Notes: generated by a model not told the origin, from the sequence alone. DNA of 64,000 nt from an uncultured Burkholderiaceae bacterium (GCA_937871985.1 CALMPB010000327.1:25784-89783); one strand, 5' to 3'. Positions 16,735 to 26,164 are shown, numbered from the stretch's first letter. Program-made: numbers and translations.

Positions 16735-18159
16735 TTAGGCGGGCGGGATGACCTTCCCGGGGTTCAGGATGTTGTTGGGGTCGAAAGCCTGCTTGATGGA
16801 CTGCATCAGATCGAGCGCATCCCGTCCGTGCTCGGCCTGCATGAAGTCCATTTTGTGCAGCCCCACGCCATGCTCGCCGGTGCACGTTCCGTCCATGGCG
16901 ATGGCGCGGGCCACGATATTGTGATTGATGCGTTCGGACTCGTCCCATTCCGCCGGATCATTGGGATCGAGCATCATCTGCACGTGGAAATTGCCGTCGC
17001 CCACGTGCCCGACGATGATGTACGGAAAGCTCGCCTGCTCGAGCTCGGCGGCGGTTTCCGAGACGCAATCGGCCAGCCTCGAAATAGGCACGCACACATC
17101 GGTGGTGTTCGAGCGCGACCCCGGCCGCGTATGCAGGCCGGCGAAGTACGCATTGTGCCGGGCCGCCCACAACCGTGAACGGTCTTCGGGGTGTTCGGCC
17201 CATTCGAACGCCATGCCCCCGTTGCCCGAGGTGATTTCCTGCACCGTCTGCGCCTGCTCGCGCACACCATTGGGGCTGCCATGGAACTCGAACAACAGCA
17301 GCGGCGATTCGTGCAGATTGAGCTTGCTGTAGGCATTGATGGCCTTGACGCCGGCCAGGTCCATGAACTCGACGCGCGCCACCGGCACGCCCATTTGTAT
17401 GATCTCGATGACGCTTTGCACCGCGGCATGCATGGTAGGGAAATTACAGACCGCCGCCGAAATGGCCTCGGGCTGGGGATAAAGCCTGACGGTTATCTCG
17501 GTGATGATGCCCAGCGTGCCTTCGCTGCCGACGAACAGGCGGGTCAGGTCGTAGCCGGCCGAGGACTTGCGCGCGCGATTCGCGGTATGGATGATGCGCC
17601 CGTCGGCCAGAACGACTTTGAGGTTCATGACGTTTTCGCGCATGGTGCCGTAGCGCACGGCATTGGTGCCCGAAGCCCGCGTGGCCGTCATGCCGCCCAG
17701 ACTGGCGTCCGCCCCCGGGTCGATGGGGAAAAACAGGCCGGTATCGCGGATTTCGGTATTGAGCTGCTTGCGGGTAACCCCCGCCTGCACCGTGACGGTG
17801 AGGTCTTCGGGGTTGACGGCGACGATTTGGTTCATGCCCGACAGATCGAGGCAGATGCCTCCCTGCACGGCCAGGATATGGCCTTCGAGCGACGATCCGG
17901 TGCCGTAGGCGATGAGCGGCACCCGATGCTGGTGGCAATGCCGGGCCACCCAGGCGACGTCTTCGGTGCTTTGGGCGTAGACAACGCCGTCGGGCAGGAT
18001 GGCCGGATACGCGGATTCGTCGCGGCCGTGGTGCTCGCGCACGCTCTGGGCCAAGGAAAAGCGCTCGCCGAAATGCGCCTTGAGCGCTTCGAGGAAGCCT
18101 GCCGGTATCGGGCGGGGCCGGGCTTGCAACTGCATTAAGGCACTCAAATGAAACTCCAT
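16735..18159 (-). CDS. FAD-linked oxidase (D-lactate dehydrogenase / glycolate oxidase GlcD type)
   Basis: The 474-residue protein belongs to the PCMH-type FAD family. The FAD-binding domain shows VPLIAYGTGSSLEGH, and DPGADASLGGMTATRASGTN in the pyrophosphate-binding loop. The C-terminal oxidase domain ends with HVGDGNFHV and GTCTGEHGVGLHK, both typical of GlcD and cytochrome-linked D-lactate dehydrogenases. It would oxidise a 2-hydroxy acid and pass electrons to the respiratory chain. Start ATG 18159 (MEFHLSAL) is preferred; ATG 18135 is possible. It lies 62 bases downstream of aroG on the same strand. D-lactate is the most likely substrate but glycolate or D-2-hydroxyglutarate cannot be excluded. 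Confidence 0.88.
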   Translation of the reverse strand: MEFHLSALMQLQARPRPIPAGFLEALKAHFGERFSLAQSVREHHGRDESAYPAILPDGVVYAQSTEDVAWVARHCHQHRVPLIAYGTGSSLEGHILAVQGGICLDLSGMNQIVAVNPEDLTVTVQAGVTRKQLNTEIRDTGLFFPIDPGADASLGGMTATRASGTNAVRYGTMRENVMNLKVVLADGRIIHTANRARKSSAGYDLTRLFVGSEGTLGIITEITVRLYPQPEAISAAVCNFPTMHAAVQSVIEIIQMGVPVARVEFMDLAGVKAINAYSKLNLHESPLLLFEFHGSPNGVREQAQTVQEITSGNGGMAFEWAEHPEDRSRLWAARHNAYFAGLHTRPGSRSNTTDVCVPISRLADCVSETAAELEQASFPYIIVGHVGDGNFHVQMMLDPNDPAEWDESERINHNIVARAIAMDGTCTGEHGVGLHKMDFMQAEHGRDALDLMQSIKQAFDPNNILNPGKVIPPA

Positions 18160-18221
18160 TGCACCATGGGATATGATGCCGCCGCCCGATGCCCGCGGAG
18201 CAGCGCCCCGCGAACCGGGCG

Positions 18222-19298
18222 CTACGCGGCAGCCGAGTGCGCGGCAACCTTGCGGCGGTTCTTTACTGCCTGGGACAGACGCTCGAGAACCTGAACGGAA
18301 GTGTCCCAGTCGATGCAGCCATCGGTAATGCTTTGGCCATATACCAGCGGCTGGCCGGCGACGAGATCCTGGCGGCCGCCAACCAGATGGCTTTCCACCA
18401 TGACGCCGCAAAGCCGGTTTTCACCGCCCTCGAGCTGGACGGCGATGTCGTCCAGGACCTTGGGCTGGTTGCGGTAGTCTTTATTGCTGTTGGCATGGCT
18501 GGCATCGACCATGAGGCGTTGCGGCAGCCCCGCCTTGGCCAGCGCCTGGCACGCCGCTTCGACATTGGCAGCATCGTAGTTGGGTACTTTACCGCCCCGC
18601 AGGATGACGTGGCAATCATCGTTTCCAACAGTTGACACAATCGCCGAATGCCCGCCCTTGGTAACCGAAAGAAAATGATGGGACTGCGAAGCGGCGTTGA
18701 TGGCGTCGACGGCGATTTTCACATTGCCGTCGGTGCCGTTCTTGAACCCCACCGGACACGACAGGCCGGAGGCGAGTTCGCGGTGCACCTGGCTTTCGGT
18801 GGTGCGCGCGCCGATGGCCCCCCAGGACACCAGGTCGGCAATGTATTGCGGCGTGATCATGTCCAGGAACTCGCAGCCGGCGGGCAGGCCAAGCTCGTTG
18901 ATCTGGATAAGCAGTTTGCGGGCCGTGCGCAGCCCCAGGTTGATGTTGAAGCTGCCGTCCAGCCCCGGATCGTTGATCAGCCCCTTCCAGCCGACCGTCG
19001 TGCGGGGCTTCTCGAAATACACCCGCATGATGATCTCGAGCTCGTCTTTATACAGGTCGCGCTGCGCCTTGAGACGGCGGGCGTAGTCCAGGGCGCCTTC
19101 CGTGTTATGGATGGAACACGGCCCGATGACGACCACCAGCCGGTCGTCCTTGCCGTGCAGGACATCGTGCACAGCCCGGCGCGCTGCGTACACGGTGGAA
19201 GAAACCTCTGTGGAGCTTGGGAATTCGCGCATGACATGCGCAGGTGGGCTGAGTTCCTTGATTTCGCGGATCCGTAAATCGTCAGTATTGTGTGACAC
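18222..19298 (-). CDS. aroG: 3-deoxy-7-phosphoheptulonate (DAHP) synthase, class I
   Basis: The first step of the shikimate pathway (phosphoenolpyruvate plus erythrose 4-phosphate to DAHP). I start it at GTG 19298 (VSHNTDDLRIREIKEL), which has GGAG seven bases upstream and matches the family N-terminus, giving 358 residues. Visible signatures are IGPCSIHN (metal-binding Cys), MRVYFEKPRTTVGWKGLIND and DASHANSNKDYRNQ. The N-terminal segment DDLRIREIKELSPP resembles that of feedback-regulated AroF/AroG enzymes. Upstream lie a Phe/Tyr-rich leader peptide and a terminator hairpin (see separate entries), which point to control by attenuation. Confidence 0.96.
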   Translation of the reverse strand: MSHNTDDLRIREIKELSPPAHVMREFPSSTEVSSTVYAARRAVHDVLHGKDDRLVVVIGPCSIHNTEGALDYARRLKAQRDLYKDELEIIMRVYFEKPRTTVGWKGLINDPGLDGSFNINLGLRTARKLLIQINELGLPAGCEFLDMITPQYIADLVSWGAIGARTTESQVHRELASGLSCPVGFKNGTDGNVKIAVDAINAASQSHHFLSVTKGGHSAIVSTVGNDDCHVILRGGKVPNYDAANVEAACQALAKAGLPQRLMVDASHANSNKDYRNQPKVLDDIAVQLEGGENRLCGVMVESHLVGGRQDLVAGQPLVYGQSITDGCIDWDTSVQVLERLSQAVKNRRKVAAHSAAA

Positions 19299-19337
19299 GA
19301 GTTGCTCCAGGGGTTGATGCCAACTTAGCAAGCGATA

Positions 19338-19371
19338 TAAAAAAAGCCGCCAAGCTACTAAGCTGGCGGCT
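19338..19371 (-). terminator. attenuator terminator in the aroG leader
   Basis: On the minus strand AGCCGCCAGCT (19371-19361) pairs with AGCTTGGCGGCT (19356-19345) around a four-base loop, with one bulge, followed by a run of seven T's (19344-19338). It lies between the leader peptide stop (19389) and the aroG start (19298), where an intrinsic terminator has no reason to be except as an attenuator. A-U pairs flanking the stem also make it usable in the other orientation. Confidence 0.85.
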
Positions 19372-19388
19372 TTTTGGGAATTTGGCTT

Positions 19389-19472
19389 TTACTGCGTACA
19401 ACGTTTCCCTTCCTCCACCAGCGGTGTTGGAAAAGCAAAATAAAAGAAGTAAACCAAAGAAACGTTGTTCAT
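19389..19472 (-). CDS. Phe/Tyr-rich leader peptide of the aroG attenuator
   Basis: A 27-codon reading frame starts at ATG 19472 with AGGA seven bases upstream and ends at TAA 19389-19391. Residues 8-14 are YFFYFAF: four Phe and two Tyr in seven codons, the type of control run seen in pheL and related leader peptides. The DNA shows alternative pairings. ACAACGTTTC (19468-19459) is exactly complementary to GAAACGTTGT (19407-19398) and encloses the control codons. GCTGGTGG just after them (19422-19415) can pair with CCGCCAGC in the 5' arm of the terminator (one G-U). Stalling for lack of charged tRNA-Phe or tRNA-Tyr would thus be expected to favour read-through into aroG. Function is inferred from this architecture. 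Confidence 0.82.
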   Translation of the reverse strand: MNNVSLVYFFYFAFPTPLVEEGKRCTQ

Positions 19473-19582
19473 AGATAAATCCTAGCACAATTTTTTTTCC
19501 ACGCCAAGAAAAACCACCGGGAAAGCCGCCTGGCGCCTACCCAAAAGCAACAATCGCGTCCGCTTGATCCATCTCATAATTA

Positions 19583-19614
19583 ATTTGAGTTGAAATGATT
19601 AATTAGGTTATGAT
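19583..19614 (+). promoter_or_regulatory. ehuBCDA promoter with EctR-type operator
   Basis: The inverted repeat ATTTGA-GT-TGAAAT (19583-19596, one mismatch) is almost the same as that before ectR. It overlaps a candidate -35 (TTGAGT, 19585-19590); 18 bases later comes TATGAT (19609-19614), a five-of-six match to the -10 consensus. The distance to the ehuB start is 139 bases. Confidence 0.65.
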
Positions 19615-19753
19615 TTTCATAGAAATCAATATCGAGAACAATTTGCTCATGACCGGGGCAGGCATCGCCAACGGCCTGCATTCCGCTTCGGCATCCGCCG
19701 CGAAGTCCGCTCCCGGCTGAGGAGGGGCAACTTCCACCGCAAAAGGACGACCC

Positions 19754-20611
19754 ATGAAAAATCGGCTCCGGACACTCAGGTTTTCCATTCTTGCCCTATG
19801 TACATTGGGGCTATCGGGCGCCGCCGGCGCCGTCACCCTGCAACAGATCAAGGATCGCGGCGCTGTGCGCATCGCCATCGCCAACGAAATCCCCTACGGC
19901 TACGCCAATCTCGACGGCGAGGCCCAGGGCGCCGGGCCCGATGTGGCCAAACAGGTCATGCAAAAGCTGGGCATTGCAAAAATAGAATGGTCGGTCACCA
20001 GCTTCAGCGCGCTGATCCCGGGCTTGAAGGCGCAGCGCTACGACCTGGTGGCGGCGGAAATGGCCATACTTCCGCAGCGCTGCCGCCAAGTGCTGTTCTC
20101 CGAGCCGAACAGCTCTTACGGCGAGGGCCTGCTGGTTGCCAAAGGCAACCCCGACGACCGGCACTCTTTCGAGCAGTTCGCCAAGGGCGGCGGCAAAGTC
20201 GCCGTCATGGCCGGCGCGGATCAACTGGACATGCTGCGCGCCCTGAACGTTCCGCAAAGCAATATCGTCACGATCGCCAGCAATGCCGACGCCATTTCCG
20301 CGGTTTCGACCGGCCGCGCCAGCGCCTATGCGGCCACCAGCCTCACCGTCAACCAGTTGGCGAAAAAAAGCCCGCGCGTCGAAGCCGCCGCCCCATTTAC
20401 CGATCCCGTCATCCATGGGCAGCCGGCGCGAAGCTGGGGCGGCTTCGCCTTCGCCGAGAATTCCGGCGCCTTGCAAAAAGCCTTCAATGCGGAGCTGGCC
20501 AAGTTCAAGCGCACCCAGGCCTGGCGCGACATCATGGCGCGCTATGGATTCAGCGACACCGACATGAAGGCCTCTTTCAACCAGGGAACGAAACAGTTGT
20601 GTGCCAAGTAA
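19754..20611 (+). CDS. ehuB: ectoine/hydroxyectoine-binding protein of an ABC importer
   Basis: The 285-residue protein has a signal peptide (cleaved near LGLSGAAGA) and a family 3 solute-binding domain: TLQQIKDRGAVRIAIANEIP, YGYANLDGEAQGAGPDVAKQ and an LIPGLKAQRYDLVAAEMAI segment. The late motif FTDPVIHGQPARSWGGFAF is characteristic of EhuB proteins. A good ribosome site (AAAGGA) precedes the ATG. It is followed at 37 bases by the permease ehuC, and the ectoine synthesis genes lie just beyond, so ectoine or hydroxyectoine is the expected ligand. The gene is preceded by an operator-like inverted repeat shared with ectR. Confidence 0.93.
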   Translation: MKNRLRTLRFSILALCTLGLSGAAGAVTLQQIKDRGAVRIAIANEIPYGYANLDGEAQGAGPDVAKQVMQKLGIAKIEWSVTSFSALIPGLKAQRYDLVAAEMAILPQRCRQVLFSEPNSSYGEGLLVAKGNPDDRHSFEQFAKGGGKVAVMAGADQLDMLRALNVPQSNIVTIASNADAISAVSTGRASAYAATSLTVNQLAKKSPRVEAAAPFTDPVIHGQPARSWGGFAFAENSGALQKAFNAELAKFKRTQAWRDIMARYGFSDTDMKASFNQGTKQLCAK

Positions 20612-20648
20612 ACCCATTGCGCCCAACGGGCCGGCGAAAGGATGACGC

Positions 20649-21323
20649 ATGATGGAATGGCTCGACTATCTCCCGCCGCTGCTCAAGGGCGCCTGGGTTA
20701 CCGCGCAACTGGCCGCCGGCTCCACCGTGCTGGGCGGCCTGCTGGCCTTTGCCTTCGGCATTGGCCGGGTGGCCCCGTACCAGGCGATCCGGGCGGTCTC
20801 CACGGCAATCATCGAGTTCTTCCGCGGCACGTCGCTGCTGGTGCAACTGTTCTGGCTGTATTTCGCCCTGCCGCTGCTGGGCCAAAGCCTGGGCGTGGAT
20901 CTGCGCCTGCCGCCCGTGGCCGCCGGCGTCCTGGCCCTGAGCCTGAACATCGGCGCCTATGGGGCCGAGGTCGTACGCGGCGCCCTGCAGGCCGTGCCGC
21001 ACGAGCAGCGCGAAGCCGCCCAGGCCCTGGACTTCACGCCCCGCCAGATACTCTGGCGCATCAGCCTGCCCCAGGCCATCCCCGAAATGCTGCCCAGCTT
21101 CGGCAATCTGGCCGTGCAAAACCTGAAGGACACAGCCCTGGTGTCGCTGGTGGGTCTGGGCGACCTGGCGCTGCGCGCCGAGCAGATACGCAACATCACC
21201 CAGGACAACACCACCGTCTATACCTTGCTGCTGCTCATGTACTTCGGCATGGCGCTGGTGGTGACATTGCTCATGAAACTGCTGGAGCGCTCGACGGGCC
21301 GCTGGCGCGGACAAGGAGCCTGA
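20649..21323 (+). CDS. ehuC: ectoine/hydroxyectoine ABC importer permease
   Basis: The 224-residue inner-membrane protein of the His/Glu/Gln (HAAT) permease family has about five hydrophobic segments. The family's conserved cytoplasmic loop reads EAAQALDFTPRQILWRISLP, the EAA motif that docks on the ATPase EhuA. The segment EFFRGTSLLVQLFWLYFALP near residue 60 is also typical. ATG 20649 follows GAAAGGA; a second ATG is adjacent. It pairs with EhuD to form the membrane channel. Confidence 0.92.
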   Translation: MMEWLDYLPPLLKGAWVTAQLAAGSTVLGGLLAFAFGIGRVAPYQAIRAVSTAIIEFFRGTSLLVQLFWLYFALPLLGQSLGVDLRLPPVAAGVLALSLNIGAYGAEVVRGALQAVPHEQREAAQALDFTPRQILWRISLPQAIPEMLPSFGNLAVQNLKDTALVSLVGLGDLALRAEQIRNITQDNTTVYTLLLLMYFGMALVVTLLMKLLERSTGRWRGQGA

Positions 21324-21324
21324 C

Positions 21325-22020
21325 ATGCTGTTCGGCATGCACTGGAACCTGGACGGCGGAAACTGGCTGTTCGCCTGGTCCATACTGCCCATGCTGCTGC
21401 GCGGGCTGCTGGTAACCATTCAGGCCACCGTACTGGGCTTCGTGGTGGCCGCCATCCTGGGCCTGGCGCTTGCCGCCCTGAAGGGCTCCAGGCTGCGGCC
21501 GGTGTCCTGGCTGGCCGGGGCGGTCTGCGAATTCATCCGCGATACGCCCCTGCTGGTGCAGCTTTTTTTCCTGTATTACGTGCTGCCCGACTACGGAATC
21601 GTGCTGCCGGCCTTTCTGACCGGCGCCCTGGCACTTGGCATCCAGTACAGCGCCTACACCTCGGAAGTCTACCGGGCGGGCCTGGAGTCCGTGCTGAAAG
21701 GGCAAATCGAGGCCGCGCGCGCATTGGACCTGCCGCCGGCGCGGATCTTCGCGGTCATCGTGCTGCCGCAGGCCATCCCCCGCATCGTCCCGGCCCTTGG
21801 CAACTATCTGATCTCCATCATGAAGGACGTGCCGGTGCTGTCCGTCGTCTCGGTACTCGAAATGCTGAGCGTGGCGAAGATCATCGGCGACCGCACTTTC
21901 AACTACCTCGTTCCACTGACCATGGTGGGCGCTTTGTATCTGATCCTCACCTTGATCGCCTCGGCGGGCGTGCGCTATCTCGATACGCGCCTGCCCAGGC
22001 AAGGACTGCCTCTGCGATGA
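21325..22020 (+). CDS. ehuD: ectoine/hydroxyectoine ABC importer permease
   Basis: The 231-residue HAAT-type permease starts one base after the ehuC stop codon, with AAGGAG inside the end of ehuC. The EAA loop reads [20 protein letters not shown], and the conserved [20 protein letters not shown] segment is present. Its stop overlaps the start of ehuA in an ATGA, so the three membrane/ATPase genes are translationally coupled. It forms the heterodimeric channel with EhuC. Confidence 0.92.
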   Translation: MLFGMHWNLDGGNWLFAWSILPMLLRGLLVTIQATVLGFVVAAILGLALAALKGSRLRPVSWLAGAVCEFIRDTPLLVQLFFLYYVLPDYGIVLPAFLTGALALGIQYSAYTSEVYRAGLESVLKGQIEAARALDLPPARIFAVIVLPQAIPRIVPALGNYLISIMKDVPVLSVVSVLEMLSVAKIIGDRTFNYLVPLTMVGALYLILTLIASAGVRYLDTRLPRQGLPLR

Positions 22021-22787
22021 ACGAACCCATCATCAAATTCGACCGCGTCACCAAGTGTTTCGGCCAGGCCACCGTTCTGGACGGATTGAATTTCGAAGTC
22101 GAACCAGGCGAGAAAGTCACCATCATCGGCCCCTCGGGCTCCGGAAAGTCGACGGTGCTGCGCATTCTGATGACGCTGGAGCGCATCGACTCGGGCGTCA
22201 TCACGGTTGCCGGAACGCCCTTGTGGCACGAGCGCCGCGGCGACGAGCTGGTGGCGGCCGGCGAATCCCATCTGCGCGAAATGCGCAAGCAGATGGGCAT
22301 GGTATTTCAGCAATTCAATCTTTTCCCGCACATGACGGTGCTGCGCAACATCACCGAGGCGCCCGTGCACGTCCTGGGCCTGTCCAAGCCCGATGCCCGC
22401 GAGCGCGCCATGGAATACCTGGAATTGGTGGGCCTGGCCGACCAGGCCGGCAAGTTTCCCCGCCAGTTGTCTGGCGGCCAGCAGCAACGGGTGGCCATCG
22501 CCCGGGCGCTGGCCATGCAGCCGCGCATCATGCTGTTCGACGAGCCCACTTCGGCGCTCGACCCGGAACTGGTCGGCGAAGTCCTGAACGTGGTGACGCG
22601 CCTGGCGCAGGAAAGCGAACTGACCATGCTGCTGGTGACGCACGAAATGCAATTCGCCAAGCAGATCTCCGACCGGGTCTGCTTTTTCGACAAAGGCGTC
22701 ATCGTGGAGCAAGGGCCGCCCGAGGACTTGTTCGGCTCCCCCCAGGAAGCCCGGACGCAGGAATTCCTGAAGGGAGTCGCGCTTTAA
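22017..22787 (+). CDS. ehuA: ectoine/hydroxyectoine ABC importer ATPase
   Basis: The 256-residue ATPase has Walker [10 protein letters not shown] (about residues 38-46), Q-loop [14 protein letters not shown] signature LSGGQQQR, Walker [13 protein letters not shown] and switch histidine LLVTHE. It belongs to the polar-amino-acid importer class. It is the last gene of ehuBCDA and ends 63 bases before the end of the convergent ectD. No strong terminator hairpin was seen between the two. Confidence 0.94.
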   Translation: MNEPIIKFDRVTKCFGQATVLDGLNFEVEPGEKVTIIGPSGSGKSTVLRILMTLERIDSGVITVAGTPLWHERRGDELVAAGESHLREMRKQMGMVFQQFNLFPHMTVLRNITEAPVHVLGLSKPDARERAMEYLELVGLADQAGKFPRQLSGGQQQRVAIARALAMQPRIMLFDEPTSALDPELVGEVLNVVTRLAQESELTMLLVTHEMQFAKQISDRVCFFDKGVIVEQGPPEDLFGSPQEARTQEFLKGVAL

Positions 22788-22849
22788 ACGCCGCATGAAT
22801 GCCGACTGCGGGTGCCGAGTCAAAGCTTCGACTGGGCGACCCGTGACGC

Positions 22850-23770
22850 TCAACTCGGCACCGCCGCATCGACCGGTTCGAGCTGCTCGATGCGCTTGCG
22901 CGCGGCGATATAGTCGGGGCGCGGCGCCAGGCCGTACTTGGGCTGGTCGAGCACGTTCTCCATGCTGTTGTACACCATGAAGACATTAGCCCGCGGCCAC
23001 GGGGAAATATTGCCGGTGGAACCATGCATGGTGTTGCAATCGAAAAACACCACCGACCCCGCCTTGGCGGTCATGGAGCGTATGCCCCCTTTCTCGACCA
23101 GCAACTGCAGGCTGATGGGATCCGGCACGCCATACTCCTGCTTGCGCAGCGACTCTTTGTAATGCTGATCGGGCGTGGTTCCCTGGCACGAGATGAACTG
23201 CATCTGCGAACCGGGAATGAGCATCAGCGGGCCATTGCACTCGTTGTTGTCGGTCAGCAGCACCGAGCAGCTCAGGGCCCGCATCGCCGGCATGCCGTCC
23301 TCGATGTGCCAGGTTTCAAAGTCGGAATGCCAATAGAACTCCTTGCCCTTGAAGCCCGGCTTCATATTGACGCGCGACTGATGGATGTAGACTTCGGAGC
23401 CCAGTATCTGCCGCGCCACATGCAGCAGGCGCGGGTCCCTGGCCAGCGAAGCGATCCGGGCGCTGAGCTCGTGCACCCGGAAGATCGATCGCACGGCATC
23501 GCTGCCCGGCTCGCGAATGGCTTCGTCGCGGCCGGCAATGGCAGGATCGGCGCTCATGCGCCGCAGCTCGTCCAGCAGCGCCGCCGTTTCCGGCGCCGTG
23601 AACAAATCCTCGAGAAGAATGAAGCCGTCCCGCTGGTAGTCGGCGATCTGGCCCTGCGTCAATGCCTGGGCGTAACTGCCCGAGTCATACACGACGGGAT
23701 CGCGCCGCGCAATAATGGCCGACCCACGATCCGTGCGGGATACATAAAGGTCTCTCATGGAATTGGCCAT
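22850..23770 (-). CDS. ectD: ectoine 5-hydroxylase
   Basis: The 306-residue non-heme iron(II), 2-oxoglutarate dioxygenase converts ectoine to 5-hydroxyectoine. The EctD signature FYWHSDFETWHIEDGMPAMR contains the His-x-Asp iron ligands. The distal ligand histidine lies in CNTMHGSTGN, and the 2-oxoglutarate-binding Arg is probably in SPWPRANVF. Start ATG 23770 has AGGAGG five bases upstream; it is 19 bases after ectC. It is the last gene of ectR-A-B-C-D, so hydroxyectoine is a likely end product. Confidence 0.96.
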   Translation of the reverse strand: MANSMRDLYVSRTDRGSAIIARRDPVVYDSGSYAQALTQGQIADYQRDGFILLEDLFTAPETAALLDELRRMSADPAIAGRDEAIREPGSDAVRSIFRVHELSARIASLARDPRLLHVARQILGSEVYIHQSRVNMKPGFKGKEFYWHSDFETWHIEDGMPAMRALSCSVLLTDNNECNGPLMLIPGSQMQFISCQGTTPDQHYKESLRKQEYGVPDPISLQLLVEKGGIRSMTAKAGSVVFFDCNTMHGSTGNISPWPRANVFMVYNSMENVLDQPKYGLAPRPDYIAARKRIEQLEPVDAAVPS

Positions 23771-23789
23771 GATGTCCTCCTGTAAAAAT

Positions 23790-24185
23790 TCAAGCGGCGC
23801 TGGCCTCGGCCGGATAGACGCCCTTGTCGTCATGCACCTCCAGGCCCGTCAGCGGCGGATTGAAGACGCAAATCACGCGCAGCGGCTTGCTGCCGCCCCG
23901 CAACCAATGCTCGTCATGCTCGTTCAGCGCGTAAACCACGCCGGGGCCCAGCGCGTACTTCTTGCCGTCCGCAATGGTCTCGACCTCGCCGTCGCCTTCG
24001 ATGCACCAGACAGCTTCGAGATGGTGCTGATAATGAATATGGGTTTCCGTACCCGGAAAAATCACGGTCTCGTGAAAGGAAAAACCCATGCCGTCCTTTT
24101 GCAGCAGAACACGGCGGCTGAGCCAGTTCCCGGTCTTGACCTCGTATTCGGTGCCGATTACATCGTTCACGTTTTTCACTATCAT
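23790..24185 (-). CDS. ectC: L-ectoine synthase
   Basis: The 131-residue cupin closes N-gamma-acetyl-L-2,4-diaminobutyrate to ectoine. Typical features are the start [20 protein letters not shown], the metal/substrate-binding segment [20 protein letters not shown], and [14 protein letters not shown]. The start overlaps the ectB stop in an ATGA, giving coupled translation. Length and motifs are typical of functional EctC. Confidence 0.97.
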   Translation of the reverse strand: MIVKNVNDVIGTEYEVKTGNWLSRRVLLQKDGMGFSFHETVIFPGTETHIHYQHHLEAVWCIEGDGEVETIADGKKYALGPGVVYALNEHDEHWLRGGSKPLRVICVFNPPLTGLEVHDDKGVYPAEASAA

Positions 24186-25492
24186 CGACGCTTTCCTCCA
24201 AATTTCAATACATGCGCGCTGGCGCCCTTGGCAGCCAGGACTTCCCCCGCGCTGCGCTCGATGATTTCCAGCCCCGCCTTCAATTGCTCATCGCTGATCG
24301 TCAAGGCCGGCAAGACCTTCAGCACTTCGTCGTTGGCGCCGGAAGTCTCGATGACCAGTCCGTGTTCGAACGCCTTGCGGGCGATCTGGTTGGCAATATC
24401 GTCGCCGGCCGGCGTCGACAGCCCCTGGATCAGGCCGCGTCCGCGCACGCTGAGCCCGGCGCCCCGATAACTGTGGGCCAGGTTCTCCAGCCAGTCGCGC
24501 ACCAGTTCCTCTTTGCGCTGGATCTCTTCCGAAAAGGCCGGGGTCGCCCAATAGCTGTCAAGCGCCTGGGCCGCCGTGACGAAGGCCAGGTTATTGCCCC
24601 GGAAGGTGCCGCTGTGGGCGCCCGGCTTCCAGACATCCAGCTCGGGCTTCATCAGCACCAGCGACATCGGCAGACCGAAGCCCGACAAGGATTTGGACAA
24701 GGTGATGATGTCCGGCCGGATGCCGGCCGACTCGAAACTGAAGAAGTTGCCCGTCCGGCCGCAACCCACCTGTATGTCGTCGACGATGAGCAGCATGCCG
24801 TACTGGTGGCACACGCGCTCGAGATCCTTGAGCCAGCGCCGCGTCGCCACATTGACCCCGCCCTCGCCCTGCACCGTTTCCACGATGACTGCGGCCGGAC
24901 TGTCCAGCCCGCTGCTGGGATCGTCGAGCAGGCGCTCGAGGTAGGCGATGGTATTGACGTCGGGCCCCATATAGCCGTCATAGGGCATGAAGGTGGTGTT
25001 ACCCAGCGCCACGCCCGCCGCATCGCGGAATTTGGCATTGGCGGTGGCCGCCAGAGACCCGGCGCTCACGCCGTGAAAACCATGCGTGAACGAAATCACG
25101 TTTTGCCGGCCTGTGACCTGGCGCGCCAGCTTGAGCGCGGCCTCGACGGCATTCGTGCCGGTCGGGCCGGTGAACTGCAATTTATATTGCCAGCTGCGCG
25201 GCTTGAGCAGCACGCGCTCGACCGTTTCCATGAAATACCGCTTGGCGCCCGTGGCCATGTCCAGACCGTGCACCACACCGTCGGTATTCAGGTAGTCGAT
25301 CAATTTTTCCTTGAGTACGGGATTGTTGTGGCCGTAATTGAGCGTGCCGGCCCCGGCGAAGAAATCGATGTATTCCTTGCCTGCTTCGTCGATCAGCACC
25401 GAGCCCTTGGCCTGGCTGAACACAACCGGGAACGACCGGACGTAGCCCCGTACTTCCGACTCCATCCGGTCAAAAATTTTTAAGTCCATCAT
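24182..25492 (-). CDS. ectB: L-2,4-diaminobutyrate aminotransferase (ectoine pathway)
   Basis: The 436-residue class III PLP aminotransferase makes 2,4-diaminobutyrate from aspartate semialdehyde and glutamate. Visible features are the phosphate-binding segment [16 protein letters not shown], the cofactor Asp in [15 protein letters not shown] and the Schiff-base Lys in [11 protein letters not shown]. The start could be ATG 25492 or the adjacent ATG 25489 ([15 protein letters not shown]); GAGGAA lies a few bases upstream. ectA ends 117 bases before it. Confidence 0.95.
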   Translation of the reverse strand: MMDLKIFDRMESEVRGYVRSFPVVFSQAKGSVLIDEAGKEYIDFFAGAGTLNYGHNNPVLKEKLIDYLNTDGVVHGLDMATGAKRYFMETVERVLLKPRSWQYKLQFTGPTGTNAVEAALKLARQVTGRQNVISFTHGFHGVSAGSLAATANAKFRDAAGVALGNTTFMPYDGYMGPDVNTIAYLERLLDDPSSGLDSPAAVIVETVQGEGGVNVATRRWLKDLERVCHQYGMLLIVDDIQVGCGRTGNFFSFESAGIRPDIITLSKSLSGFGLPMSLVLMKPELDVWKPGAHSGTFRGNNLAFVTAAQALDSYWATPAFSEEIQRKEELVRDWLENLAHSYRGAGLSVRGRGLIQGLSTPAGDDIANQIARKAFEHGLVIETSGANDEVLKVLPALTISDEQLKAGLEIIERSAGEVLAAKGASAHVLKFGGKRR

Positions 25493-25609
25493 TTTGCTTC
25501 CTCTCTCGTGGTTAAGGCGAAGTCGAGGCCTTGGCCTTCGGCTCCGAATGGCAATGGCCTGGCGCAAGCCGCATCCCGCGGAACACGGCTTGCGCTTTGG
25601 CGCGCGTGG

Positions 25610-26164
25610 TCAGAACGGCCCGAGCCGGATCAGGCGTTCGTCGTCGTGGGCGGCCGGCCCGAAAAGACTGCGATCGAACAGCAGGCTTTCGTGCACCGGG
25701 GCGCCCAGGTGCCGGGCAAGGCTCAGGAACATATTGCGCGACGGCGCATTGTCCGGCCCTACCGTGGTTTCAACATAGCGGGCCCGCCTGGCCGAGGAGC
25801 CGGCAAGCAGGCCGCGCAGCAGATGGCTTCCCAAGCCGGTTCCCCGGGCGCGCTCGTGCACGGCAACCTGCCATACGAAAAGCACGTCGGGAGTCTTGGG
25901 GGGGAAGTAGGCGGACACATAGCCATCGATCTGGCCGGCCCTTGAAGCGATCAGGCAGGTGTCCGCGAAATGCTCGCTAAGCAGCAAATAGGTGTAGACG
26001 GAGTTGAGATCCAGCGGCGGGCACTGCTGGATGAGCGCATGGATCTCGCAGGCGTCCGCGCGCTGGGGATGGCGCAATAGAACGTGTCCGGATAAATCTC
26101 GATCGCGTGCCGATGCGTGGATGGATGATTCAGGTGAAGAGGATGCCGCAGTATATTCAGTCAA
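25610..26164 (-). CDS. ectA: L-2,4-diaminobutyrate acetyltransferase (ectoine pathway)
   Basis: The 184-residue GNAT-fold enzyme carries the acetyl-CoA loop RARGTGLGSHLLR (R-x-x-G-x-G/A) after the beta strand VLFVWQVAVHE, plus the EctA-type segments DLNSVYTYLLLSEHF and TTVGPDNAPSRNMF. No ATG lies upstream in frame. The first usable start is TTG 26164, whose bases overlap the ectR stop (TTGA), with GGTGG just upstream. Translation coupled to ectR is therefore likely. The start is the least certain point. Confidence 0.92.
   Translation of the reverse strand: MTEYTAASSSPESSIHASARDRDLSGHVLLRHPQRADACEIHALIQQCPPLDLNSVYTYLLLSEHFADTCLIASRAGQIDGYVSAYFPPKTPDVLFVWQVAVHERARGTGLGSHLLRGLLAGSSARRARYVETTVGPDNAPSRNMFLSLARHLGAPVHESLLFDRSLFGPAAHDDERLIRLGPF

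Noticed and set aside
19479..19507. Promoter TTGGCG-17-TAGGAT before the aroG leader peptide
   Set aside because: The -10 would overlap the leader ribosome site and transcription would begin at the start codon, so this is probably chance.
22788..22849. Intrinsic terminator between ehuA and ectD
   Set aside because: The 62-base region has short GC-rich complementarities but no stable hairpin followed by T's.
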